The notes beneath the pieces were generated by a model. That model made no database searches. It worked only from the letters and a program-made list of their open reading frames with translations, and was not told the DNA's origin. Shown here one piece after another: positions 1 through 10,584 of a DNA stretch of 64,000 bases. The position numbers and the translations under genes are program-made. This stretch comes from Arthrobacter sp. Its GTDB lineage: Bacteria; Actinomycetota; Actinomycetes; Actinomycetales; Micrococcaceae. The DNA is taken from NCBI GenBank assembly GCA_023264815.1, contig JAHFUZ010000002.1:62001-126000 (forward strand), in the 5' to 3' direction. How positions within the stretch are numbered: the stretch's first letter is position 1; every line of letters begins with the position of its first letter.

Positions 1-176
1 CCGCGGAATTCTCCGCTGCCGCACAGAAACTGCGCGACGCGGACCACTGGCAGGACGTTTCCCGCCGCTCGGTGGCCCGTGCGGCGGAATTCAGCTGGGA
101 CGAGTCGGCCCGCCAGCTCATCGAGGTGGCGCACGATATTGTGGCCGCCCGCTCCCGTGGCAGGCGTCCGCGGTAG
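1..176 (+). CDS. C-terminal end of a probable glycosyltransferase (partial, cut by window start)
   Basis: An open frame enters at the left edge (codon phase at base 3) and ends at TAG 174-176, giving 57 codons. The tail reads ARAAEFSWDESARQLIEVA and ends in a basic SRGRRPR. The pattern of Phe-Ser-Trp then D/E-S-A followed by an amphipathic helix is typical of the C-terminus of GT4-type glycosyltransferases. It converges on priA with only 6 bp between stop codons. Only the last helix is visible, so the substrate cannot be named. It is too short to appear in the ORF track. Confidence 0.5.
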   Translation, partial: AEFSAAAQKLRDADHWQDVSRRSVARAAEFSWDESARQLIEVAHDIVAARSRGRRPR

Positions 177-182
177 GGGCCG

Positions 183-2300
183 CTACAGGACGTCAACGCC
201 GTCGAGCCTGACCTGCACGGGTTCCTCGCTCCGCTTGGCAGCGGCCGCAGCCTTGGTGGACCGCAGGACCCGGGTCACCGTGGCGGCCTGTCCGTAGGGA
301 AAGAACAACAGGGTACGGACGTCGTCGCCCTGCTGGGCCGCCGCCGGGCCCATAAGCACCACGGGTGCCGGCCCCACGGTCCGCAGGGCCACGCCGGAGG
401 CGGCCAGCTGCTTTTCCGCCGCCGCCGTGAAATGCACGACGGCGGTCCTCGGGCCGGTGACGGAGGCAATCCTGACGGCGGGCGGCAGTTGGAGTTCCAT
501 CCGGAGCTCCAGCTCGCGCCGCGCGTACCCGGCCGGGTCCCACCGCAGCAGGGCACCCACGGCGGCGCTTTCCGTCGCGGTGATGACCACCAGGCCGCCG
601 TCGGATGCGGGACGCACCAGCGCGGCGGCATTGAACCAGCGGCGGACAGTGTCCTCGCCGGCGCGGAGGTTCTCCCGGCGCAGCATCGAGTCCCCGTCCA
701 GCAGGAGGGCGGCGGCGTAGCCGCCGTCTGCGACCGGCTCCGCCCCGACGGTGGCCACCACCAGTGCCCTGGCGCTGCCGACTGCAGCCTTCACATGGTC
801 GCCGGAGGAGGTGACGACGGTCTTTCCGGGGAAGGCACGGCCGAGCTCCTCGGCCGTCCTCAGCACCCCGGTGGCGCCTTTCCGGAGCTTCCGGCCTGAG
901 CAGTGCACGCACTGCCAGCCCGGGGCGGGCGTTGAACACCAGCGGCACTGCGGGATGGCGGAACTGCCGCTGGCACCTGCAACGGCCAGTGGCCCCTGGC
1001 AGGACTGGCAGCGCGACGGCTCCCGGCAGGTCTCACAAACCAGCGATGGCGCGTACCCGGCCCTGGCCACCTGGACCAGCACCGGCCCGCGGTCCAGCCC
1101 CTCCTTGGCGGCCCGCCAGGCGGCACCGGGAAGCCGGGCCACCAGGGCGAGGGGATCGCGTTCCTGTTCAAAGCTGTCAGCGGTATTCAGGACACGGGGA
1201 ACCGTCCGGCGCACAACTGCACGCTCCGCGTCGACGGGCATGGCCCAGCCCGCCTCAACCAGCCTCTGCAGTTCCGTACTCCGGGCATGGCCCGCCATCA
1301 AACATGCCGTGCCGTCCTGGTCGGCCCGCACTAGCAGCACGTCGCGGGCATGCCAGTACGGGGCCCGCTGTTCAAGGTGGAGATCGTTCCCGTCATCCCA
1401 GCAGGCAACGAGGCCCAGATCGTGGACGGGTGCGAACGCCGCCGACCTTGTGCCGATGGCCACCCGAGCGGATCCGTCCAGAACGCGCAGGAAATTCCGA
1501 TAACGGGGCGTGGGCCCGTCCTCTGCGCTCAGCCTGGCGATGTCTTCCGCAGGCAGAAGCTGCTGCAGGGCCTGTTCGAGCTGGTCGAGATCGCGGTAGT
1601 CCGGTACCACCAGCACGGCGCCCCGGCCGGATGCACGCACGGCGGCCACTGCTTCCGCCACCAGCCGCGGCCACGCCGCGGGCCCGAACCCCTGGAGGGG
1701 GCTGAAGACCGCCCGTGGGGATCCGCCTTCCTGCAGGTGGCGGACAAAGGCCGTCCCATTGCGGTAGCTGGCCCATGCGGTAGACGAAGACGGCCCTTTG
1801 GTTTCTCCGGGCGCAGATGCGTAGGGCGCGGCCCCGGCCAGGAAGTCCTTCTCCAGCCGCGCCATGCGCGGCGGCACGGCAACACGCAGCACGTCACTGA
1901 CCGTGCCGGCGTACCGGGCGGCGACGGCGCCCACGAGGTCCCGCACGGCGGGCGTCAGGACGGCGACCGGGGAAATTACCTTGAACAGGGGCACCAGGGT
2001 ATGCCCGGCGTCGGACTCTGCGGTGCGTTCGACAATGAACCCGCTAAGTTCCTGCCCGTTGAACCGGACCTTGACACGGACACCCGGCTGGGCGGACTGG
2101 TCGAGCTCGGCCGGCACGCTGTAATCAAACGGGCGGTCAAGGTGCGGCAGCGATGATTCGACCAGCACCCGGGCCACCGGCAACTGTGCGGCCAGCGGAG
2201 TTCCGGCCTGCGGTGCACGGGACGCAAAGCCCTGGAGCAGGGAAGGCTGCACGGCACCATCGAAGCCGGCGCCGGTGTGGACCGTCTCCGGTGTTGCCAT
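183..2300 (-). CDS. priA: PriA-like primosomal protein N', actinobacterial form without helicase motifs
   Basis: Replication-restart protein family, acting at stalled forks. The N-terminal 3'-DNA-binding region is clear (VESSLPHLDRPFDYSVP). The zinc-binding module is present as CETCREPSRCQSCQG then CRWCSTPAPGWQCVHCSG. The helicase core is degenerate: no GxGKT Walker A is visible, and the DEAH position reads CWDDGND. Loss of helicase motifs is known for actinobacterial PriA, so unwinding activity is unlikely. The track starts at GTG 2309, but ATG 2300 has a better-placed Shine-Dalgarno (AAAGGGGG, 8 nt upstream), giving 705 aa. It lies downstream of metK in the same direction, a conserved actinobacterial order. 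Confidence 0.93.
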   Translation of the reverse strand: MATPETVHTGAGFDGAVQPSLLQGFASRAPQAGTPLAAQLPVARVLVESSLPHLDRPFDYSVPAELDQSAQPGVRVKVRFNGQELSGFIVERTAESDAGHTLVPLFKVISPVAVLTPAVRDLVGAVAARYAGTVSDVLRVAVPPRMARLEKDFLAGAAPYASAPGETKGPSSSTAWASYRNGTAFVRHLQEGGSPRAVFSPLQGFGPAAWPRLVAEAVAAVRASGRGAVLVVPDYRDLDQLEQALQQLLPAEDIARLSAEDGPTPRYRNFLRVLDGSARVAIGTRSAAFAPVHDLGLVACWDDGNDLHLEQRAPYWHARDVLLVRADQDGTACLMAGHARSTELQRLVEAGWAMPVDAERAVVRRTVPRVLNTADSFEQERDPLALVARLPGAAWRAAKEGLDRGPVLVQVARAGYAPSLVCETCREPSRCQSCQGPLAVAGASGSSAIPQCRWCSTPAPGWQCVHCSGRKLRKGATGVLRTAEELGRAFPGKTVVTSSGDHVKAAVGSARALVVATVGAEPVADGGYAAALLLDGDSMLRRENLRAGEDTVRRWFNAAALVRPASDGGLVVITATESAAVGALLRWDPAGYARRELELRMELQLPPAVRIASVTGPRTAVVHFTAAAEKQLAASGVALRTVGPAPVVLMGPAAAQQGDDVRTLLFFPYGQAATVTRVLRSTKAAAAAKRSEEPVQVRLDGVDVL

Positions 2301-2388
2301 GGCGGCCACCCCCTTTCACGAACCAGCCAACCACCTGGCTCCGACATTGTCCGCAGGCTCACGTGGTTGGCTGGGCGTTGACGGCCGG

Positions 2389-3624
2389 TCAGGCGTTAAA
2401 GAAGGCCTTCAGGTCATCCACGCGGTCCAGCCGCTCCCAGGTGAAATCGGGGTCGTCCCGCCCGAAGTGACCGTGCGCAGCTGTCTTTGCGTAGATGGGT
2501 CGCTTGAGGTCCAGGGCATCGATGATGGCGCGGGGGCGGAGGTCGAAGATCTCTGCGATGGCGGCACTGATCCTGGCCGGATCCACGGTCTCGGTGCCGA
2601 AGGTCTCCACGTAGGTGCCCACGGGACGGGCCTGGCCGATGGCGTAGGCGATCTGGATCTCGGCGCGCTTGGCCAGGCCCGCGGCCACGACGTTTTTCGC
2701 AACCCAGCGCATGGCGTAGGCCGCCGAACGGTCCACCTTGGACGGGTCCTTGCCGGAAAACGCGCCGCCGCCGTGGCGGGCCATGCCGCCGTAAGTGTCC
2801 ACAATGATCTTGCGGCCGGTCAGGCCGGCGTCGCCCACAGGTCCGCCAATAACGAACTCGCCGGCAGGGTTGAGGATGTTGGCTGCCCGGGAGATGTCCA
2901 GGTCGGCGGCGGCCAGCACCGGCGCAATCACGAACTGGGCGAGATCCGCTCGCAGGCGCTCCAGGCTGGTGCCTTCGGCGTGCTGGCTGGAGATGACCAC
3001 TGTTTCCACGGAAACCGGCACGTCCTTGTCGTAACCCACGGTGACCTGGGTCTTGCCGTCCGGGCGCAGGTAGGACAGTTCGCCCGATTTGCGCACTTCG
3101 GTGAGCCGCTCGGACAGGCGGTGTGCCAGCCAGATCGGCGTCGGCATGTAGGACGGTGTTTCGTCGCTGGCGTAGCCGAACATCAGGCCCTGGTCGCCGG
3201 CGCCCTGGAGGTCGTAGTCGTCCTCCTGGCGGCCTTCGCGGGCTTCGAGTGAGTTGAACACGCCACCGGCGATGTCGTTGGACTGCTGGCCGATCGAAAC
3301 GGAGACACCGCAGCGGGCGCCGTCGAAGCCGTTGGCCGAGGAGTCGTAGCCGATGCCCAGGATGGTTTCCCGGACGATCTGCGGGATTTCGACGTAGGCG
3401 TCAGTGGTGACTTCACCGGCAACGTGGACCAGCCCTGTGGTGGCCATGGTTTCGACGGCGACACGGGACTCCGGATCGGCGGCGAGCAGGGCGTCCAGGA
3501 TGGCGTCGCTGATCTGGTCGCAGATCTTGTCCGGGTGGCCTTCAGTGACGGACTCGGACGTGAAGAGCCGGAGGGCGGAGGGCGTGGCCCCGTGGGTGTG
3601 GGGAATGTGCAGCGGTAAAGTCAC
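2389..3624 (-). CDS. metK: S-adenosylmethionine synthetase
   Basis: Makes SAM from methionine and ATP in the cytoplasm. The 411 aa are typical length. Visible signatures are [13 protein letters not shown] near residues 29-41, [12 protein letters not shown] (ATP/loop region) and [16 protein letters not shown] (phosphate-binding loop). The start is GTG 3624 with AAGG seven bases upstream. The gap to coaBC is 78 bp. I looked for a SAM riboswitch in this short leader and saw none. The next gene downstream is priA, 88 bp away when its ATG start is used. Confidence 0.97.
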   Translation of the reverse strand: MTLPLHIPHTHGATPSALRLFTSESVTEGHPDKICDQISDAILDALLAADPESRVAVETMATTGLVHVAGEVTTDAYVEIPQIVRETILGIGYDSSANGFDGARCGVSVSIGQQSNDIAGGVFNSLEAREGRQEDDYDLQGAGDQGLMFGYASDETPSYMPTPIWLAHRLSERLTEVRKSGELSYLRPDGKTQVTVGYDKDVPVSVETVVISSQHAEGTSLERLRADLAQFVIAPVLAAADLDISRAANILNPAGEFVIGGPVGDAGLTGRKIIVDTYGGMARHGGGAFSGKDPSKVDRSAAYAMRWVAKNVVAAGLAKRAEIQIAYAIGQARPVGTYVETFGTETVDPARISAAIAEIFDLRPRAIIDALDLKRPIYAKTAAHGHFGRDDPDFTWERLDRVDDLKAFFNA

Positions 3625-3702
3625 TCAACTACCTTACTGGTTGGGAATCGGACGTCCGGCCGCGTGTGTCCCCGTGCTAAGGAAACGGTGCTTGGCCGTG
3701 GG

Positions 3703-4950
3703 TCAGGCGCGTGGGGAAACGTGTCTCAGTTCCTGGCCGACCCGCGTGATCACGGCAGCCGAAACCTCGGCCTTGGAACCTGCGGCCAGTTGTGGTTCGG
3801 CGCCGGTACGGGCCAGGATGACCACCGAATTGGTGTCCTGGCCAAAAACCTTGTCCGTTCCCACATGGTTGACCACCAGGAGGTCGCAGCCTTTGCGCTT
3901 CAGCTTGGCCTCGGCGTAGGCCAGGACGTCCCCCTGGCTGTCACCGGTTTCGGCCGCGAACCCCACAATCAGCTGGTTGCGGCGGGCCGGGTGGCTCCCG
4001 GAAGCGTTGCGTGCCTCCACCAGCTCAAGCAGGATGTCCGGGTTGCGGACCAGCGTGATGACCGGATCCGCGGTGTCATCGCGTTTCTTGATTTTGGTGC
4101 CGGAGATCTCCGCCGGCCGGAAGTCGGCCACCGCAGCGGCCATGATCACGACGTCGGAGTCGGCCGCCGCCGCCAGCGCGGCTTCGCGAAGCTGCACGGC
4201 AGTTTCGACGGTCACCACCTCGACGCCCGCCGGGGCCGGGACGTCCATGTGCGCGGCGATAAGCCGCACGGTGGCGCCGGCGTTGCGGGCTGCGACTGCC
4301 AGTGCGACCCCCTGTTTTCCGGAGGACCGGTTGCCCAGGAAGCGGACGGGGTCCAGGGGTTCACGGGTGCCGCCTGCGCTGATGGTCACCGTCCGGCCGG
4401 CCAGCGGAAGCTGGTAGTCGGACTGGCCTTGGGCCAGCGCCATGGCAGCGTCGAAGATGGCCTCCGGCTCGGGCAGGCGGCCCGGGCCGGAGTCAGTGCC
4501 TGTCAGGCGGCCGCTGGCCGGTTCAAGCACGGCAGCTCCCCGGCTCCGCAGGGTCTCAACGTTGGCCCGGGTGGCGGCGTGCTGCCACATTTCCGTGTGC
4601 ATGGCAGGGGCGAACAGGACGGGCCCCCGTGCCATCAGGAGCGTGTTGGTGAGGAGGTCGCCGGCCTGCCCCGTAGCCGCGCGCGCCAGCAGGTCTGCCG
4701 TGGCCGGCGCCACCACGATCAGGTCCGCCTCATGGCCGAGCCTGACGTGGTTGACCTGGTGGACGTCGTCGAAGACGCTGTTGCTGACGGGGTTGCCCGA
4801 AAGGGCCTCCCACGTGGCAACACCCACAAAGCGGGTGGCCGCCTCGGTAGGAATCACCGTGACGTTGTGGCCGGCTTCAGTAAAAAGCCGGAGGAGCGAT
4901 GCGACCTTGTAGGCCGCAATCCCTCCCCCGACTCCGAGGACTATGCGCAC
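3703..4950 (-). CDS. coaBC: Bifunctional phosphopantothenoylcysteine decarboxylase / phosphopantothenate-cysteine ligase
   Basis: Two consecutive steps of coenzyme A synthesis. The N-terminal flavoprotein CoaC half begins with GVGGGIAAYKVASLLRLF and includes the PAMHTEMW region. The C-terminal CoaB ligase half begins near residue 190 with TVTISAGGTREPLDPVRFLGNRS. The 415 aa match the fused family. The GTG start has GGAG five bases upstream. It follows rpoZ by 27 bp and is probably co-transcribed with gmk-rpoZ, a conserved actinobacterial arrangement. Confidence 0.96.
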   Translation of the reverse strand: MRIVLGVGGGIAAYKVASLLRLFTEAGHNVTVIPTEAATRFVGVATWEALSGNPVSNSVFDDVHQVNHVRLGHEADLIVVAPATADLLARAATGQAGDLLTNTLLMARGPVLFAPAMHTEMWQHAATRANVETLRSRGAAVLEPASGRLTGTDSGPGRLPEPEAIFDAAMALAQGQSDYQLPLAGRTVTISAGGTREPLDPVRFLGNRSSGKQGVALAVAARNAGATVRLIAAHMDVPAPAGVEVVTVETAVQLREAALAAAADSDVVIMAAAVADFRPAEISGTKIKKRDDTADPVITLVRNPDILLELVEARNASGSHPARRNQLIVGFAAETGDSQGDVLAYAEAKLKRKGCDLLVVNHVGTDKVFGQDTNSVVILARTGAEPQLAAGSKAEVSAAVITRVGQELRHVSPRA

Positions 4951-4977
4951 GTGAGCTCCGTCAACAGGCAGTCTGGT

Positions 4978-5238
4978 TTACTCTGCAGCTTCGATCGGCG
5001 TGGAAACGAGCTTGCCTTCGTTGATTTCGCGCAGGGCGATGGACAGCGACTTCTCGTTCAGCTTGGTGTCGACCAGCGGGCCGACGTACTCGAACAGGCC
5101 CTCGTGCAACTGGGCGTAGTAGGCGTTGATCTGACGTGCACGCTTGGCACCGAAGATCACCAGGCCGTACTTGGAATCAGCTGCCTCGAGCAGTGAGTCG
5201 ATCGGCGGGTTGATGATGCCTTCAAGGTTCGTGGACAC
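4978..5238 (-). CDS. rpoZ: RNA polymerase omega subunit
   Basis: Small 86-aa subunit that helps assemble beta' in RNA polymerase. The conserved core [26 protein letters not shown] is present, followed by the acidic C-terminal region. Translation starts at GTG 5238, preceded by GGAG at five bases. It sits between gmk (37 bp upstream) and coaBC (27 bp downstream) in a usual operon order. ppGpp is known to act through omega in some bacteria; relA is also in this window but 38 kb away. Confidence 0.95.
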   Translation of the reverse strand: MSTNLEGIINPPIDSLLEAADSKYGLVIFGAKRARQINAYYAQLHEGLFEYVGPLVDTKLNEKSLSIALREINEGKLVSTPIEAAE

Positions 5239-5275
5239 GAATTCTCCAAATTTCTAACGGGCTGGCTGGTACCGG

Positions 5276-5851
5276 CTACAGGTGCGGGTGCGGTGTCAGC
5301 CCCATGAGTGAAACAAGCTCGTCCGCTGCCCGGCGAATGTCATCATTAATGACGGTGTGGTCAAACTCCGGTTCAGCGGCAAGTTCCAGTTTAGCGGTTT
5401 CCAGGCGTCGCTGCTGCTCGTCGGCACTTTCTGTGCCGCGGCCCACCAGCCGGCGCACCATTTCGTCCCAGGTGGGCGGCGCCAGGAAGACGAACTGGGC
5501 GTCCGGAACGGCCGCCTTAACCTGGCGGGCGCCCTGCAGGTCAATTTCCAACAGGACGGATTTGCCGTCCGCGATGGCCTGGTTGACGGTGCTCTTGAGC
5601 GTGCCGTAGGTGTTCTGGCCGTGGACGACGGCCCACTCGAGCAGCTCACCAGCGGCCACGAGGGCTTCAAACTCCTCCTTGGACTTGAAGAAGTAGTGCA
5701 CACCGTCCTGCTCACCCGGGCGCGGAGCGCGTGTGGTGGCCGATACGGAAAGCCAAACTTCCGGGTAGTTGTCCCTGATGTAGGTGGACACGGTGCCTTT
5801 GCCAACAGCCGTCGGACCAGCGAGGACTGTCAGTCCAGGTTTCTTGCTCAC
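5276..5851 (-). CDS. gmk: Guanylate kinase
   Basis: Phosphorylates GMP to GDP with ATP. The 191-aa protein has the P-loop LAGPTAVGKGTVS near residues 10-22, the GMP-binding segment SATTRAPRPGEQDGVHYFF, and EIDLQGARQVK. A GTG start with AAAGGA four bases upstream fits well. It follows mihF by 44 bp and precedes rpoZ, a nucleotide/transcription cluster conserved in actinobacteria. Confidence 0.97.
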   Translation of the reverse strand: MSKKPGLTVLAGPTAVGKGTVSTYIRDNYPEVWLSVSATTRAPRPGEQDGVHYFFKSKEEFEALVAAGELLEWAVVHGQNTYGTLKSTVNQAIADGKSVLLEIDLQGARQVKAAVPDAQFVFLAPPTWDEMVRRLVGRGTESADEQQRRLETAKLELAAEPEFDHTVINDDIRRAADELVSLMGLTPHPHL

Positions 5852-5895
5852 GTATTCCTTTGCGGCGCAGTATGGAGGGGCGGCGGTAATCCGCC

Positions 5896-6213
5896 TTACT
5901 TCTCGTCTATAAAATCTACCAGCGCCTGGCGCTGGTGGATGCCCAGGCCGCGGACCCGCCGGGACGCCGCGATGCCCAGCTGTTCCATGATGGCGGCGGC
6001 CCTGACCTTGCCGATGCCGGGCAGGGCCTCCAGCAGCTCCGCCACCCGCATCCGGGCCAGGGCGTCATCCTCTGCGGCCGATCGGATGATGTCCGCCGCG
6101 GACGTCTGGCCGTTTTTCAGCCGTTCCTTCGCCTCAGCCCTGGCTGCCCGGGCGGCGGCAGCTTTCTGCAGTGCATCAGCGCGTTCTGACGCGGATAAGG
6201 GTCGCAGGCTCAT
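5896..6213 (-). CDS. mihF: Integration host factor, actinobacterial type (mIHF)
   Basis: Nucleoid-associated DNA-binding protein, unrelated to HU/IHF. The helix-turn-helix and H2TH-like C-terminus is visible as ALPGIGKVRAAAIMEQLGI then RRVRGLGIHQRQALVDF. The track ORF is 135 aa, but family length is about 105 aa. ATG 6213 (MSLRPLSASERADAL) gives 105 aa, aligns with the usual N-terminus, and has GGGGG eight bases upstream. A second possible start is ATG 6243. It lies between pyrF and gmk, the conserved position. Confidence 0.93.
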   Translation of the reverse strand: MSLRPLSASERADALQKAAAARAARAEAKERLKNGQTSAADIIRSAAEDDALARMRVAELLEALPGIGKVRAAAIMEQLGIAASRRVRGLGIHQRQALVDFIDEK

Positions 6214-6392
6214 GGAGGACACCCCCGGGATTTTCAGCTGCATCCAAGGGCGGCCGCCATTGGACTTTTCCTGAAACCTACCCTCTGGTGCCCCGCGAAT
6301 CAATGGACCGCCGGTTCAGGGGACCGGCAAGTCCGCGGTGGGTCAAATTCGCGGAGCCCCCCGGAGCGGGCACCCGCCATGCAACCGTCCGG

Positions 6393-7265
6393 TCAGGCGC
6401 CGCGAAGGCCGTCCAGCGTCCGGCGCGCCGCTGCCTGGAGCTCCGGGACGCCGGGTCCGGCGGCCAGGATGTCCCGACTCGATGTTCCCAGCACTTGCGG
6501 GTAGGCCGTGCCGAACGTTCTGCGAAGGTCGGCCGGGGTTGCGCCCTGGGCGCCCAGTCCGGGGGCCAGGATGGGACCGCGTACGGCCTGCAGGTCCAGC
6601 TGCAGGTCGGTCAGCGCCGAGCCAACTGTTGCGCCAACCACCAGGCCAACTGACCCCAAGGCACCCTCATAGCGCCGGTTTTCAGACGCTGCCGCCTCGG
6701 TGATGCGGCGGGCAACCGAGTCGGCGCCGCCCACGTGCTGGACGGAGGCCCCTTCCGGGTTGGACGTCAACGCGAGCACAAAGACGCCCCGCCCATGCTC
6801 CGCGGCAAGGTCCAGGGCAGGACGCAGCGACTCAAAGCCGAGGTAGGGGCTCAGGGTCACCGAGTCGGCGGCCAGCGGCGAGCTGTCCCGCAGCCACGCG
6901 TCCGCGTAGGCGGCCATGGTGGAGCCGATGTCGCCGCGCTTGGCGTCGGCAATGGTGAGGATTGACTCGTCCCGCGCCACGGCCAGGAGCTCTTCGAGGA
7001 CGGCCATCCCGGCGGAGCCATGGCGTTCGTAAAGCGCCACCTGCGGTTTCACCGCGGCAGCGAGCGAACCCACCGCTTCCAGGACCGTCAGCGAGAACCG
7101 CCTCAGCCCCGCGGCGTCGTCGTCCAGTCCCCAGCCCGCCAGCAGCGCGGGGTGCGGGTCAATGCCCACACACAGGGGGCCGCGGAGGGCCATGGCTGCC
7201 CCCAGCCGGGAGCCGAAGGACTCCCGGCTGGTGCCGCCTGACGGTGTGGAGGCCGTCTCAGGCAT
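6393..7265 (-). CDS. pyrF: Orotidine 5'-phosphate decarboxylase (type 2)
   Basis: Last step of UMP synthesis, OMP to UMP plus CO2. The catalytic loop [16 protein letters not shown] is present, with the type-2 spacing and N-terminal [14 protein letters not shown]. Length is 290 aa, in the usual range for the actinobacterial type-2 enzyme. The ATG lies 8 bp inside the end of carB, so translation is probably coupled. It is the last pyrimidine gene of the operon; mihF follows after 179 bp. Confidence 0.96.
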   Translation of the reverse strand: MPETASTPSGGTSRESFGSRLGAAMALRGPLCVGIDPHPALLAGWGLDDDAAGLRRFSLTVLEAVGSLAAAVKPQVALYERHGSAGMAVLEELLAVARDESILTIADAKRGDIGSTMAAYADAWLRDSSPLAADSVTLSPYLGFESLRPALDLAAEHGRGVFVLALTSNPEGASVQHVGGADSVARRITEAAASENRRYEGALGSVGLVVGATVGSALTDLQLDLQAVRGPILAPGLGAQGATPADLRRTFGTAYPQVLGTSSRDILAAGPGVPELQAAARRTLDGLRGA

Positions 7266-10200
7266 TTTGTGCTGCCCCGATCTGCGCTGCTGCCGTGGAT
7301 GCCGTCAGGGCGGCCGCGTGCTCCTGCAGGCTCGTAACGGACCACTCATAGGTGCGCATGGCCTCGATGGCCTGCACGGCGGCATTGAACTCCGCCACCG
7401 TGGTGATGCAGGGAATGCCGATGGACGTAGCCGCGGCACGGAGGGCGTAGCCGTCGCTGCGGGCTTCCCCGCCGGAGGGTGTGTTGAACACCATGTCGAT
7501 CTCGCCGGCAACCACCAGATCCGCGATGGTGCCTTCGCCTTCAGCGCTGCTGCCCTCGGCTACCTTGCGCACCGTGCTGGCCTGGATGCCGTTGCGGCGC
7601 AGGACATCCGCGGTGCCGCCGGTGGAGACGATCTCGAAGCCGAGGTCCGAGAGGCGCTTCACGGCCATGATGACCGCACGCTTGTCCCGGTTTGCCACGG
7701 AAACGAAGATCTTTCCTTCGGTGGGCAGGGCGTTGTTGGCCGCTGCCTGGCTCTTGGCGAACGCGGTGTCGAAGTGCTTGTCGATGCCCATGACTTCGCC
7801 TGTGGACCGCATTTCCGGGCCCAGCAGCGAGTCCACTACCTTGCCTTCGGGGGTGCGGAAGCGGCTGAACGGCAAGACCGCTTCCTTCACCGAGACCGGA
7901 GCGTCGAGCGGCAGGGTGGACCCGTCGCCGGTCTCCGGCAGCATCTTGTAGGCGGTACGGAGCTGATTGATGGTGACGCCGGTCCCGATCAGGGCTGCAG
8001 CCTTGGCCATCTGCACTCCGGTGGCCTTGGAGACGAACGGCACGGTACGGGAGGCGCGCGGGTTCGCTTCCAGGACGTAGAGGACGTCCGAGGCCAGCGC
8101 GAACTGGATATTGATCAGGCCGCGGACGCCCACGCCCTCGGCGATGGCGCGGGTGGCCGTGCGTACGCGGTCGATCACGTTGTTGCCCAGGGTGATGGGA
8201 GGCAGCACGCAGGCGGAATCGCCGGAGTGGATGCCGGCTTCTTCGATGTGCTCCATGATGCCGCCGAGGTACATGTCGGTGCCGTCGAAGAGGGCGTCGA
8301 CGTCGATTTCGACCGCGTCCTCGAGGAAGCGGTCGATCAGCACCGGGTGGTCCGGGGTGATTTCGGTGGCGTTGGCGATGTAGCGGGAAAGGTTGGCTTC
8401 GTCATAGACGATCTCCATGCCGCGTCCGCCCAGCACGTAGGACGGACGCACGAGGACCGGGTAGCCGATCTCGTCAGCGATCTTCTTGGCGTCCTCGAAG
8501 GACACGGCAGTGCCGTTCTTCGGGGCGATCAGCCCGGCGTTGTCCAGGACGCGGGAGAATTCGCCGCGGTGCTCGGCAAGGTCGATCGCTTCCGGGGAGG
8601 TGCCCAGGATGGGGACACCGGCATCGGCCAATTGCTGGGCCAGCTTGAGCGGGGTCTGGCCGCCGAGCTGAACGAACACGCCCATCACGCCGCCGGTGCG
8701 TTCTTCGGCGGCGATGACCTCCAGGACGTCCTCGAGGGTCAGGGGCTCGAAGTACAGGCGGGTGGAGACGTCGTAGTCGGTGGAGACGGTTTCCGGGTTG
8801 CAGTTGACCATGACAGTCTCGTAACCGGCCTTGCGCAGCGCCATGGAGGCGTGGACGCAGGAGTAGTCGAACTCGATGCCCTGGCCGATACGGTTGGGGC
8901 CTGAGCCGAGGATCAGGATGGACGGCTTGGAATGCAGCGTCACCTCGTCCTCCTGGTCATAGGAGGAGTAGTGGTACGGGGTGTAGGCGGCGAACTCGGC
9001 GGCGCAGGTGTCCACGGTCTTGTAGACCGGGCGGATGCCCAGCGCCTGGCGGACGCCACGGACAACGGCTTCCTGGTTGTTGGTGAGGGCGCCGATCTGC
9101 TCATCGGAGAAGCCGTGCCGCTTGGCGCGCTGCAGCATCTCCTGGGTCAGTGCAGTGGACTTCCGGATTTCCTGCGAGATCTCGTTGAGCAGCTGGAGCT
9201 GGTCGAGGTACCACGGGTCGATCTTGGTGGCCTCGAAGAGCTGCTCCACCGTGGCGCCACCGAGGAGCGCGCGCTGCACCTGGTGCAGGCGTTCGGTGGT
9301 GGGGCGCTTGGCCTTTTCGATGAGCTCTGCCACTTCCCATTCGGGAACGTGGCTGAAGTCCAGCTGTGATCCCTTCTGTTCCAGGGAACGGAGTGCCTTC
9401 TGCAGGGCTTCGGTGAAGTTGCGGCCCATGGCCATGGCCTCGCCCACGGACTTCATGGTGGTGGTGAGGGTGTTGTCCGCTGCCGGGAACTTCTCGAACG
9501 CGAAGCGCGGCACCTTGACCACAACGTAGTCGAGGGTGGGCTCGAAGGACGCGGGGGTCTTCTGCGTGATGTCGTTGGGGATCTCGTCCAGGGTGTAGCC
9601 GAGGGAGAGCTTGGTGGCGATCTTGGCAATCGCAAAGCCTGTGGCCTTCGAGGCCAGCGCCGAGGACCGGGAGACGCGGGGGTTCATTTCGATGACGACG
9701 ACGCGTCCCGTGTCCGGTTCGACGGCGAACTGAATGTTGCAGCCGCCGGTGTCCACGCCCACTTCGCGGATGACGGCGATGGAAATGTCGCGGAGGCGCT
9801 GGTATTCGCGGTCCGTGAGGGTCAGGGCCGGGGCCACGGTGATGGAGTCGCCGGTGTGGACGCCCACGGGGTCGAAGTTCTCGATGGAACAGACAACCAC
9901 CACGTTGTCGTTCTTGTCCCGCATCATCTCCAGCTCGTATTCCTTCCAGCCGAGGATGCTTTCTTCGAGCAGCACCTCGGACGTGGGGCTATACTGCAGG
10001 CCCTGGCCGACGATCCGGCGGAGATCGCCCTCGTCGTAGGCCAGGCCGGAGCCAAGGCCGCCCATGGTGAAGGAGGGACGGACCACCATCGGGTAGCCGA
10101 GGTCCTCGGCCGCCTTCAGGGCTTCATCGATGGTGTGGATGATGTGGCTGCGGGCGGACTCCGCGCCGCAGCGTTCAACGACGCCCTTGAACTTTTCACG

Positions 10201-10584
10201 GTCTTCGCCGAGTTCGATGGCTGCGATGTTCGCGCCGATGAGTTCCACGTTGTACTTTTCCAGCACGCCGTTCTTGTCCAGCGCAATGGCGGTGTTGAGG
10301 GCCGTCTGGCCACCGAGCGTGGGCAGGACGGCGTCCGGCCGCTCCTTGGCGATGATCTTCTCCACCACTTCGGGGGTGATGGGCTCAACGTACGTGGCGT
10401 CGGCGAACTCAGGGTCCGTCATGATGGTGGCCGGGTTGGAGTTCACCAGGATGACCCGGAGGCCCTCCTCCTTGAGGACACGCAGTGCCTGGGTGCCGGA
10501 GTAGTCGAACTCAGCGGCCTGGCCGATGACGATCGGGCCGGAACCGATGACCAGGACGCTCTTAAGGTCAGTTCTCTTGGGCAT
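7258..10584 (-). CDS. carB: Carbamoyl-phosphate synthase large subunit
   Basis: Uses ammonia from CarA, bicarbonate and two ATP to make carbamoyl phosphate for pyrimidines and arginine. The 1108-aa protein shows both homologous ATP-grasp halves: the first starts [22 protein letters not shown], the second [24 protein letters not shown]-terminal MGS-like allosteric domain begins near residue 955 ([22 protein letters not shown]). The ATG overlaps the carA stop by one base. The track shows several long antisense frames here (for example 7162-8904 +), which are shadows. Confidence 0.98.
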   Translation of the reverse strand: MPKRTDLKSVLVIGSGPIVIGQAAEFDYSGTQALRVLKEEGLRVILVNSNPATIMTDPEFADATYVEPITPEVVEKIIAKERPDAVLPTLGGQTALNTAIALDKNGVLEKYNVELIGANIAAIELGEDREKFKGVVERCGAESARSHIIHTIDEALKAAEDLGYPMVVRPSFTMGGLGSGLAYDEGDLRRIVGQGLQYSPTSEVLLEESILGWKEYELEMMRDKNDNVVVVCSIENFDPVGVHTGDSITVAPALTLTDREYQRLRDISIAVIREVGVDTGGCNIQFAVEPDTGRVVVIEMNPRVSRSSALASKATGFAIAKIATKLSLGYTLDEIPNDITQKTPASFEPTLDYVVVKVPRFAFEKFPAADNTLTTTMKSVGEAMAMGRNFTEALQKALRSLEQKGSQLDFSHVPEWEVAELIEKAKRPTTERLHQVQRALLGGATVEQLFEATKIDPWYLDQLQLLNEISQEIRKSTALTQEMLQRAKRHGFSDEQIGALTNNQEAVVRGVRQALGIRPVYKTVDTCAAEFAAYTPYHYSSYDQEDEVTLHSKPSILILGSGPNRIGQGIEFDYSCVHASMALRKAGYETVMVNCNPETVSTDYDVSTRLYFEPLTLEDVLEVIAAEERTGGVMGVFVQLGGQTPLKLAQQLADAGVPILGTSPEAIDLAEHRGEFSRVLDNAGLIAPKNGTAVSFEDAKKIADEIGYPVLVRPSYVLGGRGMEIVYDEANLSRYIANATEITPDHPVLIDRFLEDAVEIDVDALFDGTDMYLGGIMEHIEEAGIHSGDSACVLPPITLGNNVIDRVRTATRAIAEGVGVRGLINIQFALASDVLYVLEANPRASRTVPFVSKATGVQMAKAAALIGTGVTINQLRTAYKMLPETGDGSTLPLDAPVSVKEAVLPFSRFRTPEGKVVDSLLGPEMRSTGEVMGIDKHFDTAFAKSQAAANNALPTEGKIFVSVANRDKRAVIMAVKRLSDLGFEIVSTGGTADVLRRNGIQASTVRKVAEGSSAEGEGTIADLVVAGEIDMVFNTPSGGEARSDGYALRAAATSIGIPCITTVAEFNAAVQAIEAMRTYEWSVTSLQEHAAALTASTAAAQIGAAQNA

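Noticed and set aside
3625-3702. SAM riboswitch before metK
   Set aside because: The 78-bp gap has no SAM-box-like structure, and metK appears to be read through from coaBC.
3664-5196. 510-aa plus-strand ORF opposite coaBC and rpoZ
   Set aside because: Spans two well-supported genes on the other strand; no domain.
7162-8904. 580-aa plus-strand ORF opposite carB
   Set aside because: Antisense of carB with no recognisable domain; produced by GC-rich third positions.
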